A DNA stretch of 64,000 bases from Blastococcus aggregatus (GCF_900221005.1 NZ_OBQI01000001.1:744001-808000); one strand, 5' to 3'. Numbered from the stretch's first letter, positions 49,389-57,619 are shown. Translations and numbers: made by a program. The notes: generated from the letters alone by a model not told the origin.

Positions 49389-49742
49389 CGGCGGGACCGG
49401 ACCCGCGCGGGCGCGGGCTGCCGCGCTCCGCTGACCGACCGGACCCAGCGACACCCGGACGGCGACCGTCACCTCGACGACCCCGGCCGCGTCCACCGCG
49501 CAGCGCTCGAGCCGCGCGCCGTTGTCCGCAGCGACGGCTCCGGCGACGGCGCACGCCAGGGGATCCGCGAGCACGGCCCGGCCGGCTGCCGCCAGCGCAG
49601 CGAGGTCCGCCGCGCTGCCGGCGCGGTGCCGGGCGACCGCGGCCGCACCCACCAGCACGCAGGCCAGGCCGACGAGCGCGAGGACGCCGCCCAGCGCCAG
49701 CACCCAGACGGTCGCCGACCCCCGCTCGCGCTCGCCCCTCAC
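49389..49742 (-). CDS. TadE/TadG-like secreted protein (Rv3654c-like), no stop codon at the expected end
   Basis: The first 118 codons encode a TadE/G-like protein: an RGERERGSATVWVL pilin-like start, one membrane helix (ALGGVLALVGLACVLVGAAA), [19 protein letters not shown], and an exported domain with two Cys (LACAVAG, LERCAVD) ending ARARAGPVPP. Homologues I recall stop here. In this sequence the frame has no stop and stays open to 46812, antisense through almost the whole helicase gene. I give the recognisable domain only. GTG at 49742 overlaps the TadE stop (GTGA). Either the stop was lost, a frameshift is present, or a sequencing error occurs near 49380-49390. Confidence 0.7.
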
Positions 49743-50131
49743 GGCGCTCCGCCCGGTTCCCGGACCGCCACGGCCTCGGCCGACACCCGCGTGCGCAGCG
49801 GAACCGGGCCCAGCGGTGCCAGCTCGACGCTGACGGTGACCCGGACCCGCTCCCCGTCCTCCCGTACCGCCGTGTCCGCTCCCTCCGGCGCGACCCGGCC
49901 GGCCAGCTCGGCCACCACCGCATCGGTCTCCCCGCGGGCAGCCGCACGGGCACCCTCGCGCGCGGCGTCGACGCAGCGGAGCTGGGCGCCGACGACGGTC
50001 ACCGCCGCGACCGCGCAGAGCAGCACCAGGAGGAGCACCGGGAGGACGACGGCCGTCTCGGTGGTCACCATCCCGGCCTCGGGGTCGGGCGCCCGGCGCC
50101 GCGGGCGCCGACGGGTGCGGGGGACAGCCAC
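49739..50131 (-). CDS. TadE-family pilus assembly protein
   Basis: The protein has an N-terminal basic segment followed by a prepilin-like motif, DPEAGMVTTETAVVLPVLLLVLLCAV, in which Gly-Met before the hydrophobic helix is a likely TadV-type cleavage site and the Glu five residues later is the conserved Glu5. The exported part is about 85 residues. TadE proteins are minor pseudopilins of Flp/Tad pili. GTG at 50131 starts two bases after the pilin gene; an internal GTG/ATG nearer the motif is possible. It overlaps the next gene by four bases. Confidence 0.85.
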   Translation of the reverse strand: MAVPRTRRRPRRRAPDPEAGMVTTETAVVLPVLLLVLLCAVAAVTVVGAQLRCVDAAREGARAAARGETDAVVAELAGRVAPEGADTAVREDGERVRVTVSVELAPLGPVPLRTRVSAEAVAVREPGGAP

Positions 50132-50132
50132 G

Positions 50133-50396
50133 TCAGGCCAGCGTGGCCAGCGCGCGGTCGACCAGATCGGTCAGCCCGTCGACGACCGAGTCGCCGGTGA
50201 CGACCCGGAACAGGACGGCCGCGAAGGCGCAGGCCGCGACCGTCCCGACCGCGTACTCCGCGGTGCTCATCCCGGCCTCCGGCTCGGCGGTCAGCAGTGC
50301 GAGGCGGCGGCGCAGCACGGTCCGGAGGCCGGGTGCGCGACTCGCCACCTCCTCCTGAGGAGCGGGTTCGGGCACGGTCGTGGAACTGGTGAACAC
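50133..50396 (-). CDS. DUF4244 protein, Flp-like pilin
   Basis: This 87-residue protein has the class III prepilin layout: a cytoplasmic leader ending in EPEAGMSTAEYAVGTVAACAFAAVLF, with Gly before Met as processing site and Glu at position five, then one helix and a short tail. DUF4244 proteins occupy the major pilin position in actinobacterial Tad clusters (Rv3656c). GTG at 50396 is supported by GGAGG about six bases upstream. It is separated from the rest of the secretion genes by a cupin gene on the opposite strand, so it needs its own promoter in the 227-base gap upstream. Confidence 0.85.
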   Translation of the reverse strand: MFTSSTTVPEPAPQEEVASRAPGLRTVLRRRLALLTAEPEAGMSTAEYAVGTVAACAFAAVLFRVVTGDSVVDGLTDLVDRALATLA

Positions 50397-50623
50397 GGTC
50401 GCCTCCGGGCGTCGGTGGCCCGTCGGTCGGGCCGTGCACCGAGCCTCGGCGCGGACCGCCGGACGTCCCAGGGGGCCGGCCGATCTGTGGAGAGCGGCCG
50501 CGGCTGTGGATCCGGCCATGGTCGATCCCGGGCTCGGGGCCCAAGTGCGCTCCCAGTGCGCCGCAAGGCCGGCCCGGCAGCCTTCGCGACGACGGACCAC
50601 CACTCAGGGACAGGGACGAGCAC

Positions 50624-51052
50624 ATGGACGCGGACGTGCTGGACGACGGCAATCTCCGACTGGAGTTCACGACCACCGGAGAGGACAGCCAGGGGCAGGT
50701 GCACGAGATGCGCGCCACCTACCGACCGGACTCGGCGTTGCCGATCGCGCACCTCCACCCGCAGCAGAGCGAGCACTTCTCGGTGCTGGAGGGCGAGATG
50801 TGGTGCCTGGTGGACGGCGTCGAGACCACGCTGCGGGCCGGGGACTCCATCGACATCCCGGCCGGCAGCGTGCACCAGATGCGCAACCCCGGCGCGGAGA
50901 ACGCCGTCGTCACCTGGCAGACCCGGCCGGCGCTGCGCACGGGCGAGTTCCACCGGGAGCTCGCCGTCGCACGCCGGTCCGGGGACATCTCCGCGGTGCT
51001 GGCGGTCGTGTCGGAGTACTCCGACGTCTTCGTCGTGGCGCCCCAGGCCTGA
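50624..51052 (+). CDS. cupin domain-containing protein
   Basis: The 142-residue protein is a single-domain cupin. Motif 1 is HLHPQQSEHFSVLEGEMW, offering two to three His ligands, and motif 2 is GDSIDIPAGSVHQMRNPG with a further His; the usual Glu of motif 1 is replaced in part by Gln. A metal site is therefore likely, but the reaction is unknown. It is inserted on the plus strand between the pilin gene and tadC, five bases from the tadC stop, splitting a cluster that is continuous in mycobacteria. Confidence 0.88.
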   Translation: MDADVLDDGNLRLEFTTTGEDSQGQVHEMRATYRPDSALPIAHLHPQQSEHFSVLEGEMWCLVDGVETTLRAGDSIDIPAGSVHQMRNPGAENAVVTWQTRPALRTGEFHRELAVARRSGDISAVLAVVSEYSDVFVVAPQA

Positions 51053-51057
51053 CCCCG

Positions 51058-51801
51058 TCAGCCGACGACGTCGGCGGCGATCCCGAGCACGAGCGGCACC
51101 ACGCCCAGGCAGACGAACGCCGGCAGGAAGCAGGCACCCAGCGGGGCGAGCACCCAGACGCCCGCCCGCTGCACGGCGGCCAGGGCCCTGGCCCGGTCGG
51201 AGGCCCGGCTCTCGGCGGCGAGGGTCCGCAACGACGCGGCGACCAGGGCGCCGGACTCCCCCGCCCGCACCAGCACCCGTGCCAGCGCGGCGAGTTCCGG
51301 CGGGGCATCGGCCCAGGCCCGGCGCGGATCGGCGCCCAGCCGGGACAGGGCCGCCACCGAACGCAGCTGTGCCCCGAGCGGCCCGTCCACGGCGCGCCCG
51401 ACCGCCTCCAGCGCGCCCTCGACGGGCAGCCCGGCGGACAGGCACACCCCCAGCAGGTCGCAGGCCCCGGGCAGGTCGCGGTGCCAGGCCGCCCGGTTCG
51501 CCGCGGCCTCGTCCGGAGCCCGCGCGCGCAGCATGCGTTCGGCACCTGCGCCGAGGGCCGCCCCCGCACCCAGCCCGACGAACCCGCCGACCAGCAGGAC
51601 CGCCGCCACCCCCGCCGCGGTCGCGAGCAGCCACCGGCGGAGCCGCTCGCGCCGGGCATCCCGCTCCGGCGGCGGGACGGCTCCCTCGGGGTGCGGCCGG
51701 ATCGCCGACCACCGGGCCATGCCCGCCCCGCCTGCGGCGGGCCACAGCACGAGCGCGACGCCGAGGACCAGCAACGCCGGCCAGGGCCGGTCGGGCGTCA
51801 C
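51058..51801 (-). CDS. type II secretion system F family protein (TadC-like)
   Basis: This is an inner-membrane platform protein for the Tad pilus. One or two N-terminal helices (WPALLVLGVALVLWPAAGG; LLATAAGVAAVLLVGGFVGLG) precede the cytoplasmic T2SSF domain (HRDLPGACDLLGVCLSAGLPVEGALEAV to RAGESGALVAASLRTLAAESR), and two C-terminal helices close it. GTG at 51801 is chosen to include the first helix but has a weak ribosome site. It follows tadB by 19 bases. Position matches Rv3657c. Confidence 0.83.
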   Translation of the reverse strand: MTPDRPWPALLVLGVALVLWPAAGGAGMARWSAIRPHPEGAVPPPERDARRERLRRWLLATAAGVAAVLLVGGFVGLGAGAALGAGAERMLRARAPDEAAANRAAWHRDLPGACDLLGVCLSAGLPVEGALEAVGRAVDGPLGAQLRSVAALSRLGADPRRAWADAPPELAALARVLVRAGESGALVAASLRTLAAESRASDRARALAAVQRAGVWVLAPLGACFLPAFVCLGVVPLVLGIAADVVG

Positions 51802-51820
51802 GACCAGCAGCCCGGACGGG

Positions 51821-52600
51821 TCACCGCAGGGCCCGCTGGACCAGCCGGCGCGACCACACCAGGCCGGCCGCCTCGAGCGCCACCCCGACGACGAGCAGCA
51901 CCTGCCCCGTCCCGGTGGTCGTGAGGACGCGCCACGGATCGGCGCCCACCCCGCTGCCCATGAGCAGGCCGAGCAGCGGGAGGCCGGCCAGCACCGCGGC
52001 GCTCGCCCTCGGGCCCGCCGTCGCGGCACGCAGCTCCGCCCGGTGCCGCACCCGGGCCCGCAGGTCGTCCTCGACCGCGGTCGCCACGGCGGCCAGCGAG
52101 CACCCGGTGCGGGTGCTGAGGCGCGTGGCCGCAGCCACCCTGCCGAGGGCAGCGCCCACCTCCCCGGCCGCCTCCGCCGGGGGTGCGTCCGGTGTGCGCA
52201 CCGCCCGGGCCAGGAGCCGGCCGGCACCGTCGTCACCCGAGGCGTGCCCGGCCGCCACCGCAGCATCGTCCAGCGAGCGGCCGCTGCGCAGCTCGGCCGC
52301 CAGCGCACCGAGCCCGTCCGCCAGCCCGCCTAGGGTGGTCTCGACCCGCGCCTCGGCCCGGTGCGCGGCGTGCGCGCGGGCACCGGCTGCGGCCGCGGCG
52401 CCGGCCAGGACGGCGACGAGCGGCGTGCTCAGCACCGCGCCGGCCGCGGCCGCCAGCACTGCGGCCATCACCGGCGGAGAGCCGGCGATCCCGCCGCGGG
52501 CGGACGGGGCGACCTCCTCTGCCGCGTCCGGGAGCCGGTCCGTCGCCCGGCGGCCCGGCCACAGCAGCAGCGCGGCGGCACCGAGCAGCAGCACGCTCAC
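51821..52600 (-). CDS. type II secretion system F family protein (TadB-like)
   Basis: The 259-residue membrane protein has an N-terminal helix, an Ala-rich second hydrophobic segment, a cytoplasmic T2SSF domain (GGLADGLGALAAELRSGRSLDDAAVAA to RLSTRTGCSLAAVATAVEDDLRARV) and two C-terminal helices (AAVLAGLPLLGLLMGSGVG; VLLVVGVALEAAGLVWSRR). It should pair with TadC to form the assembly platform driven by CpaF. GTG at 52600 overlaps the cpaF stop (GTGA). Confidence 0.85.
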   Translation of the reverse strand: MSVLLLGAAALLLWPGRRATDRLPDAAEEVAPSARGGIAGSPPVMAAVLAAAAGAVLSTPLVAVLAGAAAAAGARAHAAHRAEARVETTLGGLADGLGALAAELRSGRSLDDAAVAAGHASGDDGAGRLLARAVRTPDAPPAEAAGEVGAALGRVAAATRLSTRTGCSLAAVATAVEDDLRARVRHRAELRAATAGPRASAAVLAGLPLLGLLMGSGVGADPWRVLTTTGTGQVLLVVGVALEAAGLVWSRRLVQRALR

Positions 52601-53736
52601 GGTCCGGCCGACCCGTCCAGGAGCGCCCGGAGCCGGTCACCCGCCGGGCACGGCCCGCCGTCGGCGCGCCAGCCGGGCTCGACGACCACCCACTCACCGG
52701 CCCGGCGGAGCACGCCCAGCTCGTCCACCCGGCGGCCCTCCGACGTCCGGCGCAGGTGCACGACGACGTGCAGGGCGGCCGCCGTCAGGCTGTGCACGGC
52801 GGAGCGGTCCAGCCCCGCCGCCACGCCCAGCGCCTCCAGCCGCGCCGGCACCTCGGCCGGACGGTTGGCGTGCAGGGTGCCGCACCCGCCGTCGTGGCCG
52901 GTGTTCAGAGCGGCCAGCAGATCGCCCACCTCCGCCCCGCGCACCTCGCCCACCACCAACCGGTCGGGCCGCATCCGCAGCGCCTGGCGCACCAGGTCGC
53001 GGAGGGTCACCTGCCCGACCCCTTCCACGTTGGGTGGGCGGGTGAGCAGGGAGACGACGTGCGGGTGCGCCGGCGCGAGCTCCGCGGCGTCCTCGCAGGT
53101 CAGCACCCGCTCGTCCGGACCGACCTCGCCGAGCAGCGCGGACAGCACCGTCGTCTTGCCCGATCCGGTGCCACCGGTCACCAGGAACGCCCGGCGGCGC
53201 CGCACCAGCGCGCGGAGCAGCGCGGGGCTCTCGCCGGGCAGCGCGCCGAGCGCCTCGAGGTCGGCCAGGCTCCGGCTGCACCGCCGCAGCACCCGCAGCG
53301 ACAGGCAGGTGCGGCCGGCCACCGGCGCGAGCACCGCGTGCAGGCGGGTGCCGTCGGGCAGGCCGACGTCCACCCACGGCGCGGCGTCGTCCAGGCGCCG
53401 TCCGGCCGCCCCGGCCAGCCGCACGGCGAGCCGGCGGACCGCGTCGTCGTCGGGAAAGCCCACCCCGGTGAGCTCCAGCCCCGCCCCGCGGTCGATCCAG
53501 ACGCGGTCCGGAGCGGCGACCAGCACGTCGGTCACGCCGGGCAGCCGGAGCAGCGGCTCGAGGGGACCGGCACCGGCCAGCTCGTCGACCGCGTCGCGCA
53601 CCGCCCGCAGCACGTCGTCGTCGCCGAGCAGCCCGCCGCTCTCCTGACGGACGACGGCGGCGACGTCGGCCTGCGTCGGCAGACCCGGCTCCAGCGCCAG
53701 CCGGGAGCGGACCCGGTCCAGCAGGCTCGCGGTCAT
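52597..53736 (-). CDS. TadA/CpaF-type secretion ATPase
   Basis: This hexameric ATPase powers Tad pilus assembly. The N-terminal domain has the VTDVLVAAPDRVWIDRG segment; the RecA-like domain has Walker A TGGTGSGKTT, the Asp box TCEDAAEL, Walker B LVVGEVRGAE and the His box NTGHDGGCGTLHANRP. The length is 379 residues. ATG at 53736 overlaps the ssd-like stop and the 3' end overlaps tadB, so ssd-cpaF-tadB are coupled. Equivalent to Rv3659c. Confidence 0.93.
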   Translation of the reverse strand: MTASLLDRVRSRLALEPGLPTQADVAAVVRQESGGLLGDDDVLRAVRDAVDELAGAGPLEPLLRLPGVTDVLVAAPDRVWIDRGAGLELTGVGFPDDDAVRRLAVRLAGAAGRRLDDAAPWVDVGLPDGTRLHAVLAPVAGRTCLSLRVLRRCSRSLADLEALGALPGESPALLRALVRRRRAFLVTGGTGSGKTTVLSALLGEVGPDERVLTCEDAAELAPAHPHVVSLLTRPPNVEGVGQVTLRDLVRQALRMRPDRLVVGEVRGAEVGDLLAALNTGHDGGCGTLHANRPAEVPARLEALGVAAGLDRSAVHSLTAAALHVVVHLRRTSEGRRVDELGVLRRAGEWVVVEPGWRADGGPCPAGDRLRALLDGSAGP

Positions 53737-54818
53737 GCGGCCGCCTCCCGCACCCGGGCCAGCGCGCGCCGCGCCACACCGCCGAGAGGCGTGCGCGGGG
53801 CGACGGCCGGCAGCTCGCCGCGCTCGCTGCGGGGCACGGCGCTGCGGTCGTGCGGCAGCTCGGCCAGCACCGGTCGACCGACCACGTCCGCCACCTCGTC
53901 CGGAGCGAGACCACCCGGCACGGGACGGACCACGAGCTGCGCGGCCGACCACGGCGAGCCCGCTCCCGAGACCAGCAGCCGCGCCGCGGTGGCCGCACGC
54001 AGCCGGGCCGGGACCACGAGCAGCGCGAGATCGGCCTCGGCGAGCACCGCCTGCGTCGGGGAGCAGAACCCCTCCGCCCCCGGGCGCGGCAGGTCCACCA
54101 CCACCGGCACGCCCTCGGAGCGGGCGGCCTCGACCACCGCCCGGACCGCCTCCTCCGGCAGCTCGGGTCGCGCCGACCGTGCCGCGGCGAGGACGTGCAC
54201 CCCGGCCACCTCCGGCAGGCAGGCCCGGAGCGCGTCGCCGGAGACGCGGCCGCGCAGCCCGGTCAGCTCCGGCCACCGCAGCCCGTCGACCCGTTCGGCG
54301 CCGAGCAGCAGGTCGAGCCCGGCACCCCAGCCGTCGACGTCGACCAGGACGACGCCGGGAGCCGCGGCGACGGCCAGCGCGGCCGCGAGCGTGCTCGCCC
54401 CGGCGCCCCCGCACCCGCCGCCGACGGCCAGCAGCCAGCCGCGGTCGACCGGCGTACGGACCGCCGCGGCGGCACGGGACAGCAGCCAGGCCTCGTCGGC
54501 GGGCAGCAGCGCGACCCGCTCGGCGCCCACCTCGACCGCCGCTGCCCACTCCGCTGCGGGCAGTTCGGTGCGGGCGACGACCACCACACCCGGCCGCCGG
54601 CCGAGCCCCCGGACCGCCGCCGTCCCGAGCACGTCGGCGCCGAGCAGCACCAGGGGCGCGGCGCGGTGTGCCCGCCGCAGCGGTGGGCCGCCGACGGCGA
54701 TCTCGGGCTCGGCGCCGGCGGCGGCCAGCAGGCGCAGCACGTCGTCGAGGAGGTCCTCGTCGCGGCTCACGACCAGGGGACGGAGGGACGGGTCGGGCAG
54801 GACCGGGGTGGCGGGCAC
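53733..54818 (-). CDS. Ssd/CpaE-like MinD-family protein with degenerate Walker A
   Basis: The N-terminal 120 residues resemble a receiver-like domain (RPLVVSRDEDLLDDVLRLL). The C-terminal part is a MinD/ParA-like fold with LVDVDGWGAGLDLLLG as the switch region. The phosphate loop reads VGGGCGGAGAST (132-143): the Lys expected before Ser-Thr is Ala, so ATP hydrolysis is doubtful. Proteins of this family (Rv3660c, called septum site-determining Ssd in mycobacteria; CpaE in Tad loci) stand before cpaF. Whether it localises the Tad machine or affects septation is not clear from sequence. Confidence 0.85.
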   Translation of the reverse strand: MPATPVLPDPSLRPLVVSRDEDLLDDVLRLLAAAGAEPEIAVGGPPLRRAHRAAPLVLLGADVLGTAAVRGLGRRPGVVVVARTELPAAEWAAAVEVGAERVALLPADEAWLLSRAAAAVRTPVDRGWLLAVGGGCGGAGASTLAAALAVAAAPGVVLVDVDGWGAGLDLLLGAERVDGLRWPELTGLRGRVSGDALRACLPEVAGVHVLAAARSARPELPEEAVRAVVEAARSEGVPVVVDLPRPGAEGFCSPTQAVLAEADLALLVVPARLRAATAARLLVSGAGSPWSAAQLVVRPVPGGLAPDEVADVVGRPVLAELPHDRSAVPRSERGELPAVAPRTPLGGVARRALARVREAAA

Positions 54819-54931
54819 GGGTGACAGCTCACCGGCGGGTGGGCGAACAGTGCCAGATCCGCGGCCGAACTGTGGATGACTCCTTCGGGTGTGGACGGCG
54901 TGCGCGTCCTGTCCTCCCCGTCAGGGCCTAC

Positions 54932-54937
54932 TACCGT
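54932..54937 (+). promoter_or_regulatory. candidate -10 element of the HAD-IB gene
   Basis: TACCGT (TANNNT) ends eight bases before the GTG at 54946, with no ribosome site between, indicating a leaderless or nearly leaderless transcript. Confidence 0.42.
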
Positions 54938-54945
54938 CATGCCTC

Positions 54946-55791
54946 GTGACCCGCGCCGCGGCGTTCTTCGATCTGGACAAGACGATCATCGCCAAGTCCA
55001 GCACCCTGGCCTTCGGCCGCCCGTTCTTCCAGGGCGGGCTGATCAACCGGCGGACGGTCCTCAAGACCGCCTACGCCCAGTTCGTCTTCTCCCTCGCCGG
55101 CGCCGACGCCCAGCAGATGGAGCGGCTCCGTGCGCAGATGACCGCCATGGTCACGGGCTGGGACGCCGCCACGGTGCACGAGATCGTCCGCGAGACGCTG
55201 CACGAGGTCGTGGACCCGCTGGTCTACGCCGAGGCGGCCGACCTCATCGAGGAGCACCGGGCCGCCGGCCGGGAGATCGTCATCGTCTCCAGCAGCGGAG
55301 CGGAGATGGTCGGGCCCATCGGCGAGATGCTGGGCGCCGACCGGGTGGTCGCCACCCGGATGGTGGTCGAGGACGGCCGCTACACGGGCGAGATCGACTT
55401 CTACGCCTACGCGGACAACAAGGCGGCCGCGATGCGCGAGGTGGCCGCCGAGGGCGGCTACGACCTCGCCGACTGCTACGCCTACAGCGACTCGGTGACC
55501 GACCTGCCCATGCTGACGGCGGTCGGGCACCCCACGGCCGTCAACCCCGACCGCGGCCTGCGCAAGGCGGCGCTGCAGCACGGCTGGCCGGTGCTGCGCT
55601 TCGAGCGACCGGTGAGCATGCGGGCCCGGTTCTCCGTGCCGACGGCGCCCGTGGTCACCGGCGCGGCGGCCATGGGCGTGGGCGCCGCCGTGGTCGGCCT
55701 GGCCTGGTACGCCCGGTACCGGTCGGCCCGTCCGGTCCTCCCGGACACCTCGGGGCCGATGTCGGGACGACGGCGCCGCCGCGGGGCCTGA
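54946..55791 (+). CDS. HAD-IB family phosphatase with C-terminal membrane helix
   Basis: The 281-residue protein is an SerB-like haloacid dehalogenase. Motif I is FFDLDKTIIAKSS (nucleophile Asp), motif II is IVIVSSSGAEMV, a Lys in YADNKAAAMRE is motif III, and motif IV is AYSDSVTDLPML. A hydrophobic C-terminal segment (VVTGAAAMGVGAAVVGLAWYARY) suggests membrane attachment, followed by a basic tail. The substrate is unknown; phosphoserine or a lipid phosphate are possible. It is divergent from the Tad locus and takes the position of Rv3661. Confidence 0.9.
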   Translation: MTRAAAFFDLDKTIIAKSSTLAFGRPFFQGGLINRRTVLKTAYAQFVFSLAGADAQQMERLRAQMTAMVTGWDAATVHEIVRETLHEVVDPLVYAEAADLIEEHRAAGREIVIVSSSGAEMVGPIGEMLGADRVVATRMVVEDGRYTGEIDFYAYADNKAAAMREVAAEGGYDLADCYAYSDSVTDLPMLTAVGHPTAVNPDRGLRKAALQHGWPVLRFERPVSMRARFSVPTAPVVTGAAAMGVGAAVVGLAWYARYRSARPVLPDTSGPMSGRRRRRGA

Positions 55792-55848
55792 CCCTCCGCC
55801 TCGGCGAGGCTCCGGCCGACGCGCCGTCGATTCGTCCATCCTGCGGTC

Positions 55849-56121
55849 GTGCTCACCGCGGTCCTCGCCTGGCTCGCGGCCCTGGCCGTGTGCGCCGCCG
55901 CGGTGCTCCTCGGGCAGTCCGTGCGGACCGCACCGCGTCGCCGGCGTCGTCGCCGGGCCGCGCGGATCGGCCTGTTCCTCTCGCTGTCCGGCCCGTGGCT
56001 GTCGGTGCTGGCGGGACTGGGCTACGGCGCGCTGACCGGCGCGTGGACACCCGCCGCGGCCGGCTGCGCGTTCGCGGCGACCGCCGTCGCGCTGACGGGG
56101 CTGGTGCTCGCGCCGCGCTGA
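55849..56121 (+). CDS. small two-to-three-helix membrane protein
   Basis: I do not recognise this 90-residue protein. It has an N-terminal helix (LTAVLAWLAALAVCAAAVLLG), a very basic loop ([12 protein letters not shown]) and two further hydrophobic segments. It lies 57 bases after the HAD gene on the same strand and converges on the Fic-like gene 14 bases away. Coding is supported by the membrane pattern and positive-inside loop; the start codon is GTG without a clear ribosome site. Confidence 0.6.
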   Translation: MLTAVLAWLAALAVCAAAVLLGQSVRTAPRRRRRRRAARIGLFLSLSGPWLSVLAGLGYGALTGAWTPAAAGCAFAATAVALTGLVLAPR

Positions 56122-56135
56122 TCGGCGGCGAGCGC

Positions 56136-56924
56136 TCAGCCGCGGAGCAGGCTCTCGCAGATGGCCAGGCCCTCCAGGGCGCCGTGCTCGGTGGCCTGGC
56201 AGCAGTGCACCAGCCAGCGCGCCACGCCCGCCGGATCACCGGAGGCGTAGCCGGCCAGCGCCTCGGCGTAGGCGGCCGCGCCCAGCTCGACGAAGCCGAC
56301 CTCGGGCACCGAGCACGCCTTCGGGTCCAGCCCGCGGGCGATGCCGGTCAGCCGGCCGGCGGCGCGGGCGACCAGTCCGTCGGCCACCCCGAAGGGCGCC
56401 ATGGCCGCGATCTCACCGTGCACGAGCGCGGCGACGATCACGGCGGGCGCGGAGGTGGTCGCGGTCACCAGCGAGAACAGCCCCGTGAGCCGCGGCCCGG
56501 CGTGCGGCGCCGGCCGGCCGAGGTCGGCGGTGTCGACCCGGTCGCTGGCGGCCAGGACGTGCAGGCGGGCCAGCACCTGACCGGGCGCCTTGGGCCAGGT
56601 CTCCAGCATGCCGCCCAGACCCGCGGACACCCGGAGCGCGCCCTGGACGACCGGGTCCTCGACGGCACCGGCCCGGAGCTCGGCCAGGGGCACGTCCACG
56701 CCCTCGAGGGCGGCGGAGGCCCGGGCTCCCCGCAGCGCGGACTCGGTGCTCACCCCGGCGGACTCGCGGCGGAGCACCTTGTGGCTGAGCAGCCGGTCGA
56801 CGCCCGCGCGCGCGGCGTCGGCGGCGACCCGGACGCCGGGCAGGTCGAGCAGCGGCGCCAGCTGGTCCGGTGCGGCCGGCCGATCCGTGGAGCGGGCGGC
56901 GCCGGGACGGACGGGGATGCTCAC
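56136..56924 (-). CDS. Fic-fold-like protein with degenerate active site (often labelled oxidoreductase)
   Basis: The 262-residue, mostly helical protein has SAALEG (70-75), matching the Fic inhibitory-helix motif [ST]xxxE[GN], and later APFGVADGLVAR (176-187), which aligns with the Fic core HPFx[DE]GNGRxxR. His, Asn and the first Arg of the core are replaced by Ala, Asp and Leu, while Pro, Phe, one Gly and the last Arg remain. The preceding AALVHGEIAAM is the usual helix before a Fic loop. AMP transfer is therefore unlikely. By position it corresponds to Rv3662c, next to the HAD gene. The biological role is unknown. Confidence 0.72.
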   Translation of the reverse strand: MSIPVRPGAARSTDRPAAPDQLAPLLDLPGVRVAADAARAGVDRLLSHKVLRRESAGVSTESALRGARASAALEGVDVPLAELRAGAVEDPVVQGALRVSAGLGGMLETWPKAPGQVLARLHVLAASDRVDTADLGRPAPHAGPRLTGLFSLVTATTSAPAVIVAALVHGEIAAMAPFGVADGLVARAAGRLTGIARGLDPKACSVPEVGFVELGAAAYAEALAGYASGDPAGVARWLVHCCQATEHGALEGLAICESLLRG

Positions 56925-57067
56925 GTGCTCTCCTCGCTGCGCCTGTCGGTGCGGCCGACCGGCGCTGCTGTGCTGATGCGTTCCGGCCCTCGCTGATGAG
57001 CCGTCGGGACGACGGTACGAGGCACGTTCCCCGGGGCGGCGCCCACCTGGCTACGCTCGCTCCCACC

Positions 57068-57619
57068 ATGGCCCGCCCGCTGACGCTGCTGCTCGTCCGC
57101 CACGGGCAGAGCGAGTGGAACGCCGCCGGCCTGATGCAGGGGCAGACACCGCACGTGCCGCTCACCGCGCTCGGTCGCAGCCAGGCCGAGGAGGCCGCGA
57201 GCGAACTCGCCGGCCTCTCCCCCGGCGCGCTGATCAGCAGCGATCTGGTGCGCGCGGTCCAGACCGCCGAGGCGTGCTCCCGCGCGACGGGCCTGCCGAT
57301 CGTCACCACGCCGGCACTGCGCGAGCAGGGCTACGGAGTGCTGGAGGGCCGCCCGTCCCGGGAGCTGTGGGACGTCGTCGACTGGTCCGACGCGCAGTGG
57401 TCGGCCGAGGGCGGCGAGAGCCTGGCCGAGTTGCACGGCCGGGTCGCGGCCTACCTCAAGGACCTCTGCGCCGAGCCGCCGGCCGACGTGATCGCCCTGG
57501 TCACCCACGGGGACACGATCCGTGCGATCCAGGCCGTCGTCGCGGATCTGGGGCCGGACGCCATGCCGGCCGTCACGCCGCACAACGGCAGCATCACCCG
57601 GGTGGAGTTCTGCCCGTGA
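57068..57619 (+). CDS. histidine phosphatase family protein
   Basis: The 183-residue protein has the RHG signature LLLVRHGQSEWN with the phosphate-accepting His, a second catalytic His in VTHGDTIRAI, and Arg/Glu partners in SDLVRAVQTAEA and REQGYGVLEG. It belongs to the phosphoglycerate-mutase-like branch. It is followed 49 bases later by cobS on the same strand, which makes alpha-ribazole phosphatase (CobC) activity plausible but not proven. TACGCT lies about ten bases before the ATG and could be a -10 element of a short-leader transcript. Confidence 0.88.
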   Translation: MARPLTLLLVRHGQSEWNAAGLMQGQTPHVPLTALGRSQAEEAASELAGLSPGALISSDLVRAVQTAEACSRATGLPIVTTPALREQGYGVLEGRPSRELWDVVDWSDAQWSAEGGESLAELHGRVAAYLKDLCAEPPADVIALVTHGDTIRAIQAVVADLGPDAMPAVTPHNGSITRVEFCP

